Made by a program: the position numbers and the translations under genes. This document shows, piece after piece, positions 53,616 through 63,790 of a stretch of 64,000 bases of DNA (position 1 is the stretch's first letter; each line of letters begins with the position of its first letter). Below the pieces are notes generated by a model. The model had not been told where the DNA came from and did not search any database. It saw nothing but the letters and a program-made list of their open reading frames with translations. This DNA is from Gari tellinella (lineage: Eukaryota > Mollusca > Bivalvia > Cardiida > Psammobiidae), in contig OV277857.1 in NCBI GenBank assembly GCA_922989275.2, forward strand, positions 8,308,001 through 8,372,000, in the 5' to 3' direction.

Positions 53616-53850
53616 TACAGTGGAGAAAACGTTATTCTTTCCCGTTTAAACGCAAACGTACGCAAACGCAAAACACTAAAACGTAGAAAAATACAACTTT
53701 TGGACAATTCTGATAATTCATGTTTATCTTGGTGGCAAAAAGTATGGAGCCTGATCAGACGCCGGGTGACCCGGCGTCTGATCTGGCTCCAAACTGTTTG
53801 CACTGCAAATAATAGTTTTAGCGTAAACGCGTTTATTGGGAAAGAATTAA
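53616..53850 (-). mobile_element. TA-1 element, right end truncated
   Basis: TACAGTGGAGAAAACGTTAT at the left; stops at TTTATTGGGAAAGAATTAAG without the terminal CACTGTA. Confidence 0.8.
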
Positions 53851-54124
53851 GAAATAATCTATGTTCTACCGTTGTGAAACGGTATTTTACAACGGTTGGG
53901 AGTTGTGGTGCGCAGGAATTGACCACGAAGGCCGAAGTCTATTGACTTGTAGGTCATTAAACACAAATGTATATTTAATTGGACATATACAATTAGACCG
54001 TATTCATATATAGCATCAGTAATTCTAATCAACGAAGACTACATATAACATGTCCTTTTATCACTGCATTATGGACTGACAAGTCAATAACATCGGACAC
54101 TACATTTTCAAAAAATATTTGGAT
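53851..54124. other. Unassigned sequence with short inverted pair
   Basis: CTACCGTTGTGAAACGGTAT near 53862-53881 with TTACAACGG nearby is a small palindrome. Nothing else recognised. Confidence 0.4.
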
Positions 54125-54198
54125 CGAATGGGACTCAAACTGAGGACCTATGGAGTTTAAGTAAATCACTCTAGCGACTGAGCTATCCAGGAATACAA
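54125..54198 (-). repeat. tRNA-derived (SINE-like) module
   Basis: Minus strand: A-box TAGCTCAGTCG (complement of 54175-54185) and B-box-like AGTTTGAGTCC (complement of 54131-54141). The D arm pairs (CTC/GAG) but the T stem does not. Likely a tRNA relic or SINE head. Confidence 0.5.
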
Positions 54199-54374
54199 TG
54201 AAGCTTATAAACCTTTCCGTTATATAATTTTTCTAGTATAAGCACTTTCGGAATATGTTTATGACGTCAAGACACATTTCTGCTAGCCCGCAAGAAAACT
54301 TTCATAATTCGTGTGGCCTTAAATTTGTTGTGTGTTTTTATTTATAATGTTTGGAATCGCAAGCGTTTCCAACT

Positions 54375-54475
54375 TAAAAAAACATTGATTCAAGTGTCAA
54401 ACAGTTTTGATCCTGATCAGACGCCGCGATACGCGGCGTCTGACCAGGCTCAAAGCTGCTTGCATGTACAAATGT
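54375..54475. repeat. Cassette I hairpin, isolated
   Basis: CAGTTTTGATCCTGATCAGA with GCGGCGTCTGACCAGGC; no termini of a known family. Confidence 0.55.
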
Positions 54476-54540
54476 TATATAAAGAACATGTATAGCATCG
54501 ACGGGTTAGAAAGCATTGTTTTAGCAGACGGGTTGTAGCC

Positions 54541-54790
54541 TACCGTGGAGAATCTGTTATTCTTTCCCAATAAACGCGTTTACGCTAAAACTGTTGTTTG
54601 CAGTGCAAACAGTTTGGAGCAAGATCAGAAGCCGGGTAACCCGTCGTCTGATCAGGCTCCAAACTGTATACCACCAAGATAAACATGAAATATCAAAACT
54701 GTCCAAAAGTTGTTCTTTTCTACGTTTTAGCGATTTGCGTTTGCGTACGTTTGCGTTTAAACGAGAAAGAATAACAGAGTCTCCACTGTA
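54541..54790 (+). mobile_element. TA-1 miniature element
   Basis: TACCGTGGAGAATCTGTTAT to GAGTCTCCACTGTA, TA at both ends. Confidence 0.9.
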
Positions 54791-54919
54791 TCATGTCAAA
54801 ATAAATTATTTTAGTCAGATAATTGGAACGAAAATCTTTTTTATGTCTTTCAACGTTTGACCTTGCCTCCATGTAATAAAATTTCGTAGTCGACAATCAT
54901 CTTTTCTCTCAAATCAGAA

Positions 54920-55132
54920 TAAACCTTCAGCCTACCGTTACTCATCGTCTGCTAATTTTGTCGTCTGCAAAATTATCTGGATGTTGGCTTATCTGCAATT
55001 TATTTCAAAACACGCCGTCAGAGTGTCAAACAGTTTGGTTCCAAAATGAGACGCCGAGTAATTCGGCGTCGAATCTGTATTCAAACTATTTGCAAATGCA
55101 TCACACATTTGCCTACAGCATGTAAAAAGGTT
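54920..55132. mobile_element. TTAA-5 element
   Basis: CATCGTCTGCTAATTTTGTC, cassette I (CAGTTTGGTTCCAAAATGAG with GGCGTCGAATCTGTATTC), end GTAAAAAGGTTAAAG. Confidence 0.6.
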
Positions 55133-55487
55133 AAAGCATGCCTATTTCTGCCACGGAAACCAAAATCGATTACTAATTACAATACACATCTCTTACGGAG
55201 GCATTTGGGTCCTCCTATTTAGAGAGTACTTCAGCCGATTTCGTTTAGATTTCGATATAGGCCAATTTATTTTTTGATGTTCTATTGTAAATGAGAACAC
55301 CACTACGGAACTAAGGAGCGGATCTAGGATTTGCATGAAACCCTTTAAAACCTACAAGCGACCAAAGTTGATATTTCAAACAGTTTTGATCCAGATCAGA
55401 CGCATTAGGATCAAAACTGTTTGGTACCCGTTTAAATATATTTTCGTTCTAAATCTAAAACAAGGTGAAGACGGTATTCTTTCAAGA
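55133..55487. other. Unassigned sequence with short cassette I
   Basis: A minimal hairpin at 55376-55425: CAGTTTTGATCCAGATCAGA and AGGATCAAAACTGTTTGG. Confidence 0.45.
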
Positions 55488-55740
55488 ATAACCCTTTCAT
55501 ACATAGATGCGCCTTTTAATACATTTAACTTATTCCTTCACTCAGCAAATATTTTCAATTTAAAGAGTAATAAACATGTACCGAAAGGAATATTTTCTAT
55601 ATCCTAGTAAGTTATAGCTTAAAGCAGATTGAAAGTAAAGCAGAATACACCTTATGACATATTCTGGTTTACTTTCAATCTGCTTTAAGTTATCACCTGT
55701 CTTCCAAACTAGAAACAGGCTATGGGGTAATCGGTTTAAC
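55488..55740. mobile_element. TTAA-4 miniature element
   Basis: TAACCCTTTCATACATAGAT to GGCTATGGGGTAATCGGTTT; cassette II (GCAGAATACACCTTATGACA and inverse). Confidence 0.75.
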
Positions 55741-55773
55741 ACCAATGAAACGCAAATGCATTGCAGTGTAATG

Positions 55774-56025
55774 TACAGTGGAGAATCTGTTATTCTTTCC
55801 CGTTTAAACACAAACGTACGCAAACACAAAACACTAAAACGTATAGAAAAGAACAACTTTTGGACAATTCTGATATTTCATGTTTATCTTGGTGGCAAGC
55901 AGTTTGGAGCCTGATCAGACGCCGGGTTACCCGGCGTCTGATCTGGCTCCAAACTGTTTGCACTGCAAATAATAGTTTTAGCGTAAACGCGTTTATTGGG
56001 AAAGAATAACAGATTCTCCACTGTA
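55774..56025 (-). mobile_element. TA-1 miniature element
   Basis: TACAGTGGAGAATCTGTTAT to GATTCTCCACTGTA, TA at both ends. Confidence 0.95.
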
Positions 56026-57132
56026 GAAAATGAATTTTTGACAATTCTGACTATTCATGATAATCTGCGAGGCACACAGCTGGCAACCTGATCTGATGCC
56101 GTGTTACCCAAATGTCTTCCTCATGGTATATGTTAAGGTTTTCGATGGGTAATGTTTATCGAAACGAATCCGCAAAAACTATACACCATCTCATTCAGTA
56201 TCCAATTCTACATCATTTTCCAGAGTTTAAAGAATTGTCACCTCATATAACTGAAATTATGGATATTTTTGTCTTGTTACCCTTCTTTTCAAAAAACGTC
56301 CTGAAATGACTACCCCTCTTTTTTCTTTCCGAGGATAAAAAATTACAAATATTAATAAAAAGATCAACATTTATTCATGCATTTATACCTAAGACATTGT
56401 TGTATACAAATACAAGCAGAACAATTAAATATTTTGCATAATACATTAAAAAAAATCTCTTATATTTCGGAAAAAATAATTGATGAGTATTTTTTTCTCA
56501 AAAATCATTTTTACGTTTTAGCAAAACTGAGATTTTAAAAAAAATTAGGCAGGGGCATTCATACTGACTACACTTAAAATTATTTACCATGTCTCTAGAA
56601 CAAAATACAAAAAAATTAGGAGGGTTGACCTCATGTAACTTGAGAAAAATGAAATTGTGTTTGAGAGGGGTCAACATTTGTGGGAAAGTAAAATCAAGGA
56701 AAATTGAAGTTTTTTTTTATAAAACATGCACTGTCATTTGCAAATAGTTGTGGAATTCACAAAAATGTCAATTTAATAGCTATTGTCTGTTTTACAAATT
56801 ATTTTCTGCAAGATAAACAATATTCTCCAGCAAGAAATGTGAAAAATACAGTCAATCTTGTATACAGTAACCACCTTGCGAATCAGTCTGCATACCTCTT
56901 CATTATGACACTAGACTAATTAACTCAGGGTAGAAATAGTGAAGAAAGCTCCTACTGAAGCATTCTGAATTAGTTTTATCCTGCATTAATCAGACAGCTC
57001 AATACCAGACAAAATATGGGTATTCACTTGAGTGATCGCTTAATACAAGATTGACTGTAAAAGTTGGCAATGATTACCAAGTTTCATAATAAACGGCTGG
57101 TATGTTACAAACCAATAATTGCAATAGATATT
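56026..57132. other. 1.1 kb AT-rich stretch
   Basis: One lone cassette I arm near 56080-56105. Open frames (for example 56112-56309) show no recognisable motif. Poly-A/T tracts are common. Confidence 0.4.
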
Positions 57133-57374
57133 TAACCCTTTACTCCATAGCTTATTTTAAGTATTGAAGAGACATGGTTGCATAAAGCAGGCTGAAATTA
57201 AAGCAGGATTCATTCTGCTTTACTTCCAGTCTGCTTAAACTATGTACAGTCTGCTTAGATAAAGGATTTTTATTATGCATATTCATGACTGTATAAAATT
57301 AAACTATTTACTTTCAAGAGTGAAGGAATAAATTAAATGTGTTAACGTGAGTATCAATGGAGTAAAGGGTTGAT
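57133..57374. mobile_element. TTAA-4 miniature element
   Basis: TTAACCCTTTACTCCATAG to AATGGAGTAAAGGGTTGA; short cassette II (AAAGCAGGATTCATTCTGCT). Confidence 0.75.
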
Positions 57375-57518
57375 TTAGTTTAGCATGTACCACAGATTTG
57401 ATTTACAGTCAGATCTGTATTTAATAGGCAGTCTGTTCCTCTACCTTTGTTGTGGTTCTAGGGCTTATTTGTCATAGGGAATGTTTTCTGTTTATTAGAC
57501 CGAGATGATCCCCTCTGC

Positions 57519-57719
57519 TACAGTGGAGAAAACGTTATTCTTTCCTGTTTACACGCAAACGTAAAACACTAAAATGCAGATAAGGACAATGTTTTGACAA
57601 TTCTGACTTTTCATTGTTATCTGAGTGGCAAACAGTCAGGCTCCAAACTGTTTGCACTGGAAATAGTACTTTTAGCGTAAAAGCGTTTATTGGGAAAGAA
57701 CAGCGTTTTCTCCATTGTA
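57519..57719 (-). mobile_element. TA-1 element lacking most of the hairpin
   Basis: TACAGTGGAGAAAACGTTAT to CGTTTTCTCCATTGTA. Cassette I is reduced to CAAACAGTCAGGCTCCAAAC, so the inner stem is gone. Confidence 0.85.
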
Positions 57720-57748
57720 AGAGCTAAAAGGAAGGCGGATTGGTGGTT

Positions 57749-57991
57749 TTAATCCAAACAGGCTGCTTTGGAACAAATGACATAAGCCGAAATCATCTTC
57801 CTGTAATCATTATCATGCCATCTCATCATGCATCCCTCATCATTTATGGGCGCTTGTCTCGCAGATCCTGGCAAATCTAGCTCTTCATTGGCAGACTCAA
57901 CAATTTTACCGCCCGCACAATAGTTATGATCCACTAAATGTTTTTCTTTTATTTCCGGACCGGCCACGTGTGGATTTGCAAACTTTTCCAC
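57749..57991 (-). CDS. Unrecognised open frame, GC-richer, possible exon
   Basis: An 80-residue frame without low complexity, including KFANPHVAGPEIKEKHLVDH and GGKIVESANEELDLPGSARQ. The segment is more GC-rich than its surroundings and is not copied elsewhere in the window. No family recognised, no clear start codon (the frame opens at GTG) and no convincing splice sites. The opposite strand is also open here, so chance remains likely. Confidence 0.2.
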   Translation of the reverse strand: MEKFANPHVAGPEIKEKHLVDHNYCAGGKIVESANEELDLPGSARQAPINDEGCMMRWHDNDYRKMISAYVICSKAACLD

Positions 57992-58011
57992 TCAGGGCTC
58001 AATTTCTCACA

Positions 58012-58101
58012 GGGCCCCGACACGATTGCAAAAAACAGTCAGAAGTATATACCTTCTCGCGATTTTTTTCTCTAAAAATAGCAATCGTGTCGGGGCCCCT
58101 G
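58012..58101. mobile_element. 90-bp foldback element with CAGGGGCCCC ends
   Basis: CAGGGCCCCGACACGATTGC at the left and GCAATCGTGTCGGGGCCCCTG (last 20 bases read) at the right, with about 45 bp between. CAGGG-type ends resemble hAT elements; no 8-bp target duplication was found. Confidence 0.65.
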
Positions 58102-58540
58102 TGCGCAGTCAAGCATTACCCAGCTAAGACCTTAAAGGGATACCGTGTAAACAGGGAATACGTGAAATAACTGAAAACTCAGAGATTTCACGAAAACCCT
58201 AAATCTTCCGGGGAAAAGGCGTAATTGATACACTTTTCATTGATTTTTTTTATATAAATATTTGGCAGTTACTTTTGGTTAAAGTAATGAATCTTACCTT
58301 GTTTAGTTCATAAGGTTTATAGGCAAGTACCACGCTTTGGAATATTTTATTAACCTTATTAACAAGACAGATGTCTTGGATTTTTTAATTGGCCTAGTTT
58401 AAATGAACGCTGTTCACTCATTTTATTCTTTGCATGAACGTTCATTAGACCATAATACTTCAAGAACGCATGATGTTTTAAACAAAAAGAAATGTCATGA
58501 TAATACAAATGGGCCGTGTCGTGACAAAACCTGCCTTAAT
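58102..58540. other. Unassigned AT-rich sequence
   Basis: Nothing recognised. Confidence 0.4.
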
Positions 58541-58700
58541 GACATAGCGTCATAACGTCGGAAAACCCCGATAAAGTTTGACGTCATAATTTTCAGTAAA
58601 AGTGCCGCGCAATTTCACCTTGACATTCAATAGATCGGATTTTCTTAGTTCAATACCACCATAAATACCTGGATAAATGGACAACGATTTAGAGGTGAGT
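58541..58700 (+). promoter_or_regulatory. Possible promoter and first exon of an unknown gene
   Basis: TGACGTCA at 58579-58586 (CREB/ATF site) lies about 90 bp upstream of ATG at 58677. That ATG opens six codons (MDNDLE) followed by GTGAGT at 58695-58700, a consensus splice donor. GTGCCGCGC makes the area locally GC-richer. No downstream exon in a compatible phase could be confirmed. Confidence 0.2.
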
Positions 58701-58830
58701 TTAGAACTACATTTTATTCTTCTTATTATAATTATTCTATGCACAGGTCTCCCTAGATCTAGAATTCCAAGCGTAGAGCTGTTTAAGGAAAAAGTGAAAC
58801 GTAAACAAACATGACCTCTCCCCTCCCACA

Positions 58831-59230
58831 ACAGGTATCGATAGCTTTATGCTTTCACTTTCCTTTCTCAAACATTCACACTCATGTATATATGCAGACA
58901 AAAATGCATTTTTTTTAAATCGACATAAATTCTACATTTCACTCTATATTTTAATCCGGAGTGGAATCCGAACTTTGAATACTGGTGTCTGGAGGCTTTG
59001 TGAATCTATTTTTAGATCGCCAAGCACACTTTAATTATGAAACGTTTAAGCTTGTTTGACGTTTTTTCTGTAGATTTTATGTAAATGGTCGTGAATTAAT
59101 TAGATCTAGATGTGTTAATTTAACTAACAATAAACAATTGATAGAATGGTATATTATTGGCACTTGCATTAGTTTTTGTTTTCACTCACAAAATTATTCA
59201 AGTAACCAAATCAACGTCGAGAAAATTATA
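58831..59230. other. Unassigned AT-rich sequence
   Basis: Nothing recognised. Confidence 0.4.
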
Positions 59231-59305
59231 ACGTCCCCTTGGTCCAGTGGATATGTACCTCGCTTTCCAAGCCCGAGTATCGAAGTTCAATTCTTGCTAA
59301 AGGCG
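59231..59305 (+). repeat. tRNA-derived (SINE-like) module
   Basis: A-box-like TGGTCCAGTGG at 59240-59250, a CTCG/CGAG stem around CTTTCCAAGCC (possible TCC anticodon loop) and B-box-like AAGTTCAATTC at 59283-59293. Glycine-tRNA-like, but the B-box and stems are imperfect. Confidence 0.5.
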
Positions 59306-59521
59306 ATGATATTTTTTCTCTACTTTTTGCTGTTATTGTTATTTGATCAACGTAATAACTTGTTTTAGATCAGTAACACAGCTTTCATGTTATATAATAA
59401 TACCTACAATGTCAATAAATTCCATTTCGGACGAAAAAATGACCGCTGTCATTGAAAATGAACATGGCATCAATTATCTGAATAGATCTCTTAGATCTAT
59501 GAATTTTTGGATTGTTTATCT

Positions 59522-60997
59522 TATGGGGCCTTCAAATACACGGAATTTCTACGATTTCCTTACAGATGGCACACCTTACGATTTATTCCACTTTAAGAGT
59601 GAATGAAGATTTCTTACGAGTTGTTACGGGCTATTTACGGTCTGCTACGAGTTGTTACGTGCTATTTACGGTTTCTTTCTAGTTAATACGATATATTTAC
59701 GGCAAAACTCACCCGCGTTATTTAACAGTCGCACCTGTTTGTAACTACCTGAACGTCTTTCAAATAAAGGTCACTCGAAACAAGTTTGATTGTACTTACC
59801 CCTTCACTGCCTTAACCCGAGTACAATGATTACTTGGAAAGGGTTTGGATTCTGACCAGGCGTCGCGTAACGCGGCATCTGGTCAGGATCCAAACTGATT
59901 GACACTAAATTTTATACTCCTTAAATCAAAATACCTTACATTAAATTTGATAAATAAACGCAAATGAAAATTGTTCAAAGCTCATTACGTGATGACAGTG
60001 AATGGGCTTAATCGTAAAACGAACGTAATATCACTGCCTGTGCTACTGACTGTTATTATATAAGATTTTTCTAAAATTTCTCAAACTATTAGATAAGAGT
60101 CTCAATCAGAGTAAGTCCTGATGATAGGTAGCGTCACGCGCAGTCTAATCTGGATGTTAACTGTTTGCAACTGTTAGGGTTACGTGATGTTACGAACGAG
60201 TTACGAGAAGTTGCGGATTGTTACGGATTATTTACGAGTTGTTTACGGAAAAGTCCATCCGTGGTCTATCGTAGTCTATCGTAGAAAAGTTTTTGACATG
60301 TCAAAAAAAATGATTTTCGTCTTACGGAGGCTTACGGATGTCGTCGAGTTTTGCGTATGGTAACGGATTGTTTACGGACATCTGCGATGTATTTACGGAT
60401 GTTAACGATTTATTTCCGGACGTTTGCGATTGACTACGGTTTGGAGATAAGAAACATGCGTGTATGTATAGGCACCTTCATGAACTGTAACGATTTACCT
60501 AAGAGAACTGACGCGTTTGACCATTTTAGGACCAAAAGGTATTCAATTTCTAATGTGTCATCATTCGACAACTGGCATGATGTGAGAGAACATCGACATG
60601 ACTGAAAAAAATATTTCACTGAGATTGTTGTGGTCTTTTTGACAAGAGTATGCCTTTTTTACGGAAAATCTCAACGATAATACCACGGATGACTACGAAC
60701 ACGTTACGCGGGGTTTACGGATCATTGCGGGCTGTTTACGGAGGATAACGTGTTGTTACAACCGGTTTGCGATACTCAACGGATCGTTTTTATGAGTGAT
60801 TTACGGAAGAATAACTCCGTAGACAATCGTAAGAAAAAATTTGACATAACAAAACGGGCATCTTCTTCCACGAATCCTTACGGATACTTGTGAGTTATTT
60901 ACGGACACTAATGGGTCATTTGCGGATGCTTACGATTTACTACGAGTTTGCAATCCGTAAGGAATCGTAAGAAAAATCCGTGTATGTGAAGGCTCCA
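59522..60997. mobile_element. Non-autonomous element with phased TACGG arrays
   Basis: TATGGGGCCTTCAAATACAC at the left and GTGTATGTGAAGGCTCCATA at the right are inverted ends. Between them TACGG/TTACG motifs recur every 10-11 bp, for example at 60181, 60191, 60202, 60222, 60233 and 60244. A TTAA-3 element interrupts it. There is no transposase. The array style matches the Harbinger element at 5202, though the termini differ. Confidence 0.65.
59798..60010. mobile_element. TTAA-3 element nested in the TACGG element
   Basis: TTACCCCTTCACTGCCTTAA to GTGATGACAGTGAATGG; cassette I (TTTGGATTCTGACCAGGCGT and inverse). Confidence 0.75.
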
Positions 60998-60999
60998 TA

Positions 61000-61497
61000 A
61001 ACTTCTCTTATAATTATATATTTGAGTTTTCTTATAAAATTGTGCTTATAATGTTTCTTTTTGAGGTCACCAAAACCAAATTTGCTAGACGTTGATTTAG
61101 GTATTAATATTCTATGTAGATTTACTCGTTGATTGAAGATTGAGTACCACATGCAGGTTCCAGGCCACGCCAGATGTTTAGTAGACAGCGGCCTCGCCAA
61201 CATTAAAAAGCTATATAGGTATAATAAATTGAAAACTACTTGATAATAAGGCAAGTTCTTTCAAAGATCATTTTGATGGCCTATGTATATTTAACAGTTA
61301 TACATATCTGCGGTCTCAATACGCCGTGCTAAAGTGTCTTAACCTAAATAGGTTGGGTAACTCGGCGTCTCGAACGCACAAAAGCTTTTAGTCAATTTGA
61401 ACCATTTACAAATTAAACGATTTATTGCTGCCTAAATGTGCTAGATCTACATATTTTATTAGGTATAAATCAGTTTTTATACACTTTTTTATTTTAG
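61000..61497. other. Unassigned AT-rich sequence
   Basis: No motif recognised; TTTTTTATTTTAG just before 61498 could be a splice acceptor. Confidence 0.35.
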
Positions 61498-61830
61498 ACG
61501 CTCCGACTGCGACACGCTTGCCCAGCTTTCAGAGAGACTTGTGGACATGTCGGCGTTCAGTAACCAAGGCGAATTTGTACACATTAATGTTTTTATTTCT
61601 CTCACAGGAAGTACCAGTACTTTAGGTTGTATCCACCGAACCATGCGTAGTTTCTTTACGGACGGGGCAGACGAAGAGGAAGCCTACTTCAATATCTTTT
61701 AGAAGGGATCCAGCCTACCGCTTCCCTACCATGTTGTGCGACTAGCTGTAATGGATCCGCCGGCACTGAGCCAAGCGCGACAGGCGTACTTGCACAGTAT
61801 GTCAGACCAGTCTTTCAAGACATGGGAGCT
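61498..61830 (+). CDS. GC-richer gene-like stretch, unrecognised
   Basis: After a pyrimidine tract and TTTTAG, a frame is open from 61499 to 61702 (68 codons with stop), with DCDTLAQLSERLVDMSAFSN. A second gene-like piece, in another frame, reads YHVVRLAVMDPPALSQARQA and then AYLHSMSDQSFKTWE to about 61827, ending at the direct-repeat cluster. TCTCTCACAG near 61600 may be another acceptor. GC content is visibly higher than around it. It might be exons or pseudogene pieces of a host gene or a captured transposon gene; family unknown. Confidence 0.25.
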
Positions 61831-61831
61831 A

Positions 61832-62076
61832 GTCATTTCGTAACCGAGTCATTTCGTAACCGGTAAAATAAGTCATTTCGTAACCGAATTTTTGGTCATT
61901 TCGTAGCCGCGCAAAACCTAAAAGTCATTTCGTAACCGAATTTTGGGTCATTTCGTAACCGAGAAAAAAGTTGAATTAGTCATTTCGTAACCACCAAAAA
62001 TTAAAAAATGAATGACCCCAAAGAAGGCATAAGTCATTTCGTAGCCTCGGAAATTTGTTAAAGTCATTTCGTAGCC
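61832..62076 (+). repeat. Cluster of nine GTCATTTCGTARCC direct repeats
   Basis: Copies start at 61832, 61848, 61872, 61895, 61924, 61947, 61979, 62033 and 62063, all in one orientation. Spacing is irregular (16 to 54 bp). The core GTCATTTCGTA is invariant; the next bases are ACC or GCC, mostly followed by G. Spacers are A/T-rich and unrelated. Confidence 0.9.
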
Positions 62077-62089
62077 GAATGTTTTTTTC

Positions 62090-63597
62090 TTTGTTTTTTT
62101 TTTTATAATTTTTTTCAACATAAATGTGCAAAGTTAAAAAATACATGTTAAGAGAGTTTGGGGTCCGAAATAATTATAACCTTGATTAAGGACATACGAT
62201 ACCAAATGAAATCTCCGATGGATCTCTATGAACATTTCAGAATAGGTTCTTCAAACATATCTAAGTACAATGGCAAAAAGAAAAATATAGGTTATAATGG
62301 TATTGTTTTGTCTATGGTTTTTTTAAATGTATGATGTAGCCATTCTCTGCAAAGAGTCGGCATGCGTTATTTTGCATTTCTAAAATGATTAGAAGTAATA
62401 ATTGGCACAAACAAACATTAAAACAGTTAAAAAGTGATGCTTAGTGAAAGTAGGATGCAAAGAGTATGGATTGTTGCCCGATATAAATGCATTTTTCTAA
62501 ATTGTTTTCAGCTCCAATTCAATGAAAACACTAACTCAATCAAAATCTGCCCGAAATAAATTGATGAAACTTCTCACAATAAAAGCTATAGGTGTGAATA
62601 ATAAGACAATGGTAAAAAAGCATAAGTTATACGGCTTCTTTTGAAACTATAGGCACTTTCATACATATACCAATGGCCTAAATAAGCCGACGGCTTTTTC
62701 TATGTGATCTCGGGTTCACGCTCATATTCAATTTGATTGAAGTTTTGGGTTATTAACTTAGCCTTATTAGATAGAGTATTTACCAAGATTCACGTACTTT
62801 CATTTATCAAGTACACTTTCATGCATTTAACGTCTTTATTACGCGATTAATGCAGTTTGTTTGAAACTGAAAGTATATACGGGAGGTAACCGATATGCAC
62901 GATTTCGTTGAGTAACGATGCTTGATTTATCGCACTTCGTTAAATGCCACTAGGTGTCTCACGAATTGCTGGTGTATATCCTCTATAATAGAATTGTAAT
63001 TTTATAATTGGTCGTTAGTCGCTCAATGTAGGTGAAGCGTGTCAAACATTAACTTGTATGTTGTTTTAACAGTTTACACATCGGATAAACACTCATACCA
63101 AAGCAATAATCGCCTCCCGCACGTGCCGGAAATGTGGATTTTTTTTCACTTTTAATTTCACAAATGGCAAGAAAAATGACTTTGGAATCAATAATCACTG
63201 TTTATTTGTTATTACATTCAATAAGCACATATAAGTTCAACTGTTGACAGCATAAATACAAAATGAAAATATATTATTAGAATCTGAAAGTAAAACATAG
63301 TGCTATCATCTGCTAGTAGAATACATGTAATTTGGAAGTACAAAATAAAACACATTTCTTTATGTACACACATAACAGTACACACATAAGCACAAATTAT
63401 AGCTATTTAATATTAATACATAAAAGCGTTTCATTACAGATGGCCTGCATCAAATAAATCTTAGAAACGAATGTCTACATCAAAAAATGAAGAATTACTG
63501 AATCTAAGTAAACTTATTCATATTTCAAAGAAACTACAAAGTTCACTTATTTTATAAAACTTTCAAAAACAGTCGTATTAATTCGTTTACATCTATA
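62090..63597. other. 1.5 kb AT-rich sequence, nothing recognised
   Basis: Poly-T run at the left edge; no hairpin elements and no credible frame. Confidence 0.45.
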
Positions 63598-63790
63598 TCA
63601 TAAACCACACCCAATATCTATTTTTTATTGTTCGAAGTCTACAGGTTATTTTTCTCAAAACATTCAACCAATCAAATAAATCTTCTTCATAAGCCACACC
63701 CACTACCAATTTATAAATGTTTGAAGTCTACAAGTTGATATCTCACACCTTTCAACCAATCAAATAAATCTCCTTCATAAGCCACACCCA
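63598..63790. repeat. About 89-bp tandem repeat, two and a fraction units
   Basis: TCATAAACCACACCCAAT at 63598, TCATAAGCCACACCCACT at 63688 and TCATAAGCCACACCCAAT at 63776, with TTCGAAGTCTACAGGTT and TTCAACCAATCAAATAAATC in each unit. Confidence 0.85.

Noticed and set aside
54125..54198. Functional tRNA gene
   Set aside because: A and B boxes are present but the T stem and acceptor do not pair, so only a tRNA-derived relic is claimed.
9961..56044. A recurring frame of about 80-90 residues (RICYSFPINAFTLKLLFAVQ type) found more than a dozen times
   Set aside because: It runs from one terminal repeat of TA-1 to the other, is open on both strands because the element is largely palindromic, often starts in flanking DNA, and resembles no known family. 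It reflects near-identical element copies, not conserved protein.
58550..58831. 93-residue minus-strand frame
   Set aside because: No motif recognised; it covers the candidate promoter and donor on the other strand, and neither reading is secure.
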